DNA of 16,736 nt from an uncultured bacterium (GTDB lineage: Bacteria > Bacillota > Clostridia > Lachnospirales > Lachnospiraceae): contig CAJMMH010000021.1 of the NCBI GenBank assembly GCA_905214365.1, positions 1-16,736 on the forward strand, given 5' to 3'. Shown here in pieces: positions 14,473 through 16,736 of this stretch; within the stretch, counting starts at the first letter, position 1; every line of letters begins with the position of its first letter. The notes beneath the pieces are model-generated. The model did no database searches and was not told the origin of the DNA. It worked only from the letters and a program-made list of their open reading frames with translations. The position numbers and the translations under genes are program-made.

Positions 14473-14518
14473 GTTCTGTTCCTCTTCTTTCCTGCTCTCG
14501 TTTTCTTTCCGTGCGCAC

Positions 14519-16003
14519 TTACGCGTCAGATCTGGAATACGCGTTTTTCATCTGGCTGCTCAGCTCATAGAGAACCTTGCTCAGCGTGCCTGACGTTTCT
14601 TTTTTCAGCATTGCCGCGATTTCTTCATTGGCCGCTTCCCGAAGCTCCATCCGCTTTGCCTCATCCGGCTCCGCGGCAAGCAGCGCGTCGTATTTGTTGA
14701 GCAGGCGATGATTTTCTGCCTGCACGCGGCCCTGATACCGCTCAATATGGATCAGAGAATGCTTATAGGAAGCATCTGCCATTGCCGCGATCATCCGGCT
14801 TGACCAGTAGAAATTATCGGTTGACACCTCGGCTGTTGTTCCGGAAAGATACTCCGGCGTTGTCCGGACATCCGCGTAAAACGGCGCCATTACATTAAAC
14901 GCATTGGACGCGTAGGCAACCCACTCGATTGCGCGGCAGTCCGCTTTCTCTCCCGGACGCATCTGGATCAGTCCCATAAAGTCATTGCGGTTGATGCCGA
15001 TGGATCGATATGCGCCGCACATGGACTTATCGCCATAAGAGCCGTACGGATCGTACGGCGTTCCCTGGAAATGAGATGACAGCACATACTTCACATCCTC
15101 AACTGTTACCTTCTTTTCCGGAACCATGCACCACGGAATATCATCGGAAACCGGCGTGTAATCCGCGTCCGATCCGTCCCACTTTTTAGTATGCGGGTTC
15201 AGATAGCGCTCCATGAACCATGCGCGCGGTGTGTTGTAAACATGGTCTGAATCGTCATGGCTGCCGAATGCGTCTCTCGGATTCAGGCTTCCGTCGAAGG
15301 ACGGATTGAGATGATTTTTATCGATAAATTCACGCATGTCCGCAGAGCACATGTAGTCCTTCTGTGCTGTCAGCGCATCCTCTAAATCAAAGGTATCAAG
15401 ACCGAGCTGGTTCGGCATTACCACATATACATCGTCCGGAACTCTTCTCGCAATCCAGTGATGACCGCCGATCGTCTCTAACCACCAGATCTCATCACAG
15501 TCCTGGAAGGCAATTCCATTCATTTCGTAAGTACCGTACTGCTCCAGCAGAGCACCAAGACGCTTTACGCCCTCTCTTGCGCTGCGGATATACGGAAGCA
15601 CAATATATACGATATCCTCTTCGCCGATTCCGCCCGGGATCTCAGACTGCCCGTCTGCTGCCGGCTGATACCGGACTAACGGATCCGCGCCGAGTACACG
15701 GGGATTTGACGTAATCGTTTCGGTTGCCGTCATTGCCACATTCGCTTCATTCACGCCGCAGGCCGCCCAGATTCCCTCGCCCTTTAATGCGTTCGGCATT
15801 GCGGAAAAACGCAGCGGATTCTCAGGAAGTTCAATCGTCACCCTGGAAATTTCCGACTGATACGGCTTTGGCTGCTCCTCGGGATGTACCACGGTAAATT
15901 TCTTTGCGGTAAATCCGCCTGCCCCGGAATCATCGTTTCTTGCAATCATTGTAGAGCCGTCATAAGACGCTTTTTTTCCAACCAGTATTGTTGTACAAGC
16001 CAT
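14519..16003 (-). CDS. Family C69 dipeptidase (PepD-like)
   Basis: 494 residues, the usual length. It belongs to the Ntn-hydrolase dipeptidases of lactobacilli and clostridia. The N-terminus MACTTILVGKKASYDGST has the catalytic Cys at position 3, followed by MIARNDD (19-25), both hallmarks of the family. Further conserved blocks include CGVNEANVAMTATET (82-96) and the C-terminal region with YWSSRMIAA. Because the Cys must become N-terminal, removal of Met-Ala is expected; this is known in general for Ntn hydrolases and inferred here. No signal peptide, so it cleaves dipeptides in the cytoplasm. ATG at 16003 follows GGAGG at 8 nt. It leads an operon with the SGNH hydrolase. Its leader shares a 26-nt element with aspA. 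Confidence 0.92.
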   Translation of the reverse strand: MACTTILVGKKASYDGSTMIARNDDSGAGGFTAKKFTVVHPEEQPKPYQSEISRVTIELPENPLRFSAMPNALKGEGIWAACGVNEANVAMTATETITSNPRVLGADPLVRYQPAADGQSEIPGGIGEEDIVYIVLPYIRSAREGVKRLGALLEQYGTYEMNGIAFQDCDEIWWLETIGGHHWIARRVPDDVYVVMPNQLGLDTFDLEDALTAQKDYMCSADMREFIDKNHLNPSFDGSLNPRDAFGSHDDSDHVYNTPRAWFMERYLNPHTKKWDGSDADYTPVSDDIPWCMVPEKKVTVEDVKYVLSSHFQGTPYDPYGSYGDKSMCGAYRSIGINRNDFMGLIQMRPGEKADCRAIEWVAYASNAFNVMAPFYADVRTTPEYLSGTTAEVSTDNFYWSSRMIAAMADASYKHSLIHIERYQGRVQAENHRLLNKYDALLAAEPDEAKRMELREAANEEIAAMLKKETSGTLSKVLYELSSQMKNAYSRSDA

Positions 16004-16026
16004 TCTTCTTTCCTCCGTCTTTTCAC

Positions 16027-16052
16027 ATCTCGTTGTACCTGGATCTGCGGGA
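16027..16052 (-). promoter_or_regulatory. Shared leader element, C69 dipeptidase copy
   Basis: Minus-strand copy of the element at 10790-10815, 23 of 26 identical and with the exact core CAGGTACAACGAGAT at 16027-16041. It lies 23 nt before the C69 ATG and about 12 nt after the predicted transcription start. The three differences are all transitions. Confidence 0.6.
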
Positions 16053-16056
16053 GCAC

Positions 16057-16069
16057 ACCGCTATGCGGT
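16057..16069. repeat. Short inverted repeat at the C69 transcription start
   Basis: ACCGC-TAT-GCGGT, a perfect 5-bp palindrome centred at the predicted start. It could be a small operator or a 5' hairpin. Confidence 0.35.
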
Positions 16070-16070
16070 C

Positions 16071-16100
16071 ATAATATCACAAAAGAGTGTTCTGCGTCCA
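16071..16100 (-). promoter_or_regulatory. Promoter of the C69-SGNH operon
   Basis: Minus strand TGGACG (16095-16100, 4 of 6), 18 nt, TATTAT (16071-16076, 5 of 6). The predicted leader is about 60 nt. A 9-bp inverted repeat covers the spacer and -35 box. Confidence 0.5.
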
Positions 16101-16107
16101 CTCTTTT
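16081..16107. repeat. Perfect 9-9-9 inverted repeat over the C69 promoter (candidate operator)
   Basis: AAAAGAGTG (16081-16089), 9 nt, CACTCTTTT (16099-16107). It lies across the promoter spacer and -35 box. A bidirectional terminator is unlikely because the flanking genes diverge and no transcript should end here. Confidence 0.5.
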
Positions 16108-16313
16108 CTTGCCAAATCTGACTCGTAATGTTACAATCGTGTTGCAGTTCATGGCAAGAACTTTCTGAACTGAAAATTCCGTAAGATAACGCAGTGGTCG
16201 TGGAATTTTGCCGATTCTGCATGCGAATCACCAGAAAAATCTATTACTGCTCAAGCGTAACATGAACAGTAACCCGCAATCTGAACAGCCAGAACGGTGG
16301 AAAGGACAGGATT

Positions 16314-16736
16314 ATGTATAAAATATTAATTGTGGAAGACGATTTAAGCATTGCCAACGCGATCCGTGCGCAGGCACAGATGTGGAATCTCGACGCCAAA
16401 TGCGCGGAAAACTTCCGGGACATTACCGCTGAAGTGACTGCATTTTCTCCCCATCTGATTCTGATGGATATTTCGCTTCCTTTCTTCAACGGCTATCACT
16501 GGTGTCAGGAGATCCGCCGGGAATCCAAGGTACCTGTCGTTTTTCTGTCCTCCATGTCGGACAATATGAATATCGTCATGGCCATGAATATGGGCGGCGA
16601 CGACTTTATTGCCAAGCCCTTTGACCTGAACGTGCTCACTGCGAAATTGCAGGCCATTCTCCCCCGGTGCCATGACTTCTCCGTCCAGTCCCCGGCGCTG
16701 ACCTATGGGGGCGTGACGCTGGATCCGTCCGAGGCC
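16314..16736 (+). CDS. BceR-like OmpR-family response regulator (3' end outside window)
   Basis: 141 residues visible, open at the window end. The complete receiver domain spans residues 1-120: acidic pair D9/D10 in VEDD, phosphoacceptor D52 in LMDISLP, S79 in FLSS, and K101 in AKPF. The stretches PFFNGYHWCQEIR (56-68) and IVMAMNMGGDDFIAKPF (87-103) are close to the BceR subgroup, which senses cell-wall antibiotics such as bacitracin together with a BceS-type kinase and a BceAB-type transporter. The DNA-binding domain lies beyond the window. ATG at 16314 has AAAGGA about 7 nt upstream. Divergent from the dipeptidase. The BceR assignment comes from remembered family sequence and would be supported if a short-sensor kinase and an ABC transporter follow. 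Confidence 0.88.
   Translation, partial: MYKILIVEDDLSIANAIRAQAQMWNLDAKCAENFRDITAEVTAFSPHLILMDISLPFFNGYHWCQEIRRESKVPVVFLSSMSDNMNIVMAMNMGGDDFIAKPFDLNVLTAKLQAILPRCHDFSVQSPALTYGGVTLDPSEA

Larger units (their letters stand above)
16004..16313. other. Divergent C69/response-regulator intergenic region (310 nt)
   Basis: No gene seen. The left half holds the C69 leader element, start-site inverted repeat, promoter and overlapping 9-bp inverted repeat. The right half holds no convincing promoter for the response regulator; it has TTACTG/CAGTAA (16244-16249, 16267-16272), GATTC-N7-GAATC (16213-16229) and two TGAACAG copies (16263-16269, 16282-16288), none of which I can assign. Confidence 0.55.

Noticed and set aside
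16131..16144. TTACA-N4-TGTTG, partial match to a BceR-type TNACA-N4-TGTAA box
   Set aside because: Only half of the second arm agrees, and it lies about 170 nt from the regulator start, nearer the divergent gene.
16213..16229. GATTC-N7-GAATC with an inner GCATGC
   Set aside because: Short arms and no second copy; expected by chance at this length.

Overview
The window looks like chromosomal DNA from a mid-GC member of the Clostridia, most likely Lachnospiraceae or a close relative. This is an inference from the SUF operon order (sufC-B-D-S-U), strong purine-rich ribosome binding sites, TTG and GTG starts, sigma-A-like promoters, and a BceR-type response regulator. No rRNA, tRNA, CRISPR array, transposase or phage gene was seen.

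Layout. 1-739 (minus): a membrane protein with a complete PAP2 phosphatase domain that runs into what looks like the start of a prokaryotic diacylglycerol/undecaprenol kinase domain, cut by the window edge. 989-2542 (minus): an intracellular DUF5060/DUF4038/DUF5605-type glycoside hydrolase with its own promoter and a weak terminator. 2739-7748 (minus): a complete sufCBDSU Fe-S cluster assembly operon, with a clear promoter, a perfect 11-bp inverted repeat at the expected transcription start, and a strong terminator. 7954-9525 (minus): an ABC-F ATPase behind a leader of about 490 nt that contains an intrinsic terminator, a competing pairing and short upstream reading frames; this looks like an antibiotic-responsive attenuator. 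10062-10520 (minus): an Lrp/AsnC regulator, divergent from aspartate ammonia-lyase (10853-12274, plus). 12277-13584 (minus): a GH28 polygalacturonase-like enzyme, tail to tail with aspA. 13732-16003 (minus): a C69 dipeptidase followed by an SGNH hydrolase in one operon. 16314-16736 (plus): the receiver half of a BceR-like response regulator, cut by the right edge.

How the genes fit together. The window is mostly housekeeping (Fe-S assembly) and nutrient use: two signal-less glycosidases, a dipeptidase and aspartase. Two genes at the ends (PAP2-kinase and BceR-like) and the ABC-F gene point to envelope and antibiotic stress. The most notable regulatory signals are (1) the ABC-F leader attenuator, (2) a 26-nt element, 23/26 identical with a 15-nt exact core, found in sense orientation early in the leaders of both aspA and the C69 dipeptidase, suggesting joint control of peptide and amino-acid catabolism, and (3) the inverted repeat at the suf start site. 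All hairpins and promoters were found by eye and not computed.
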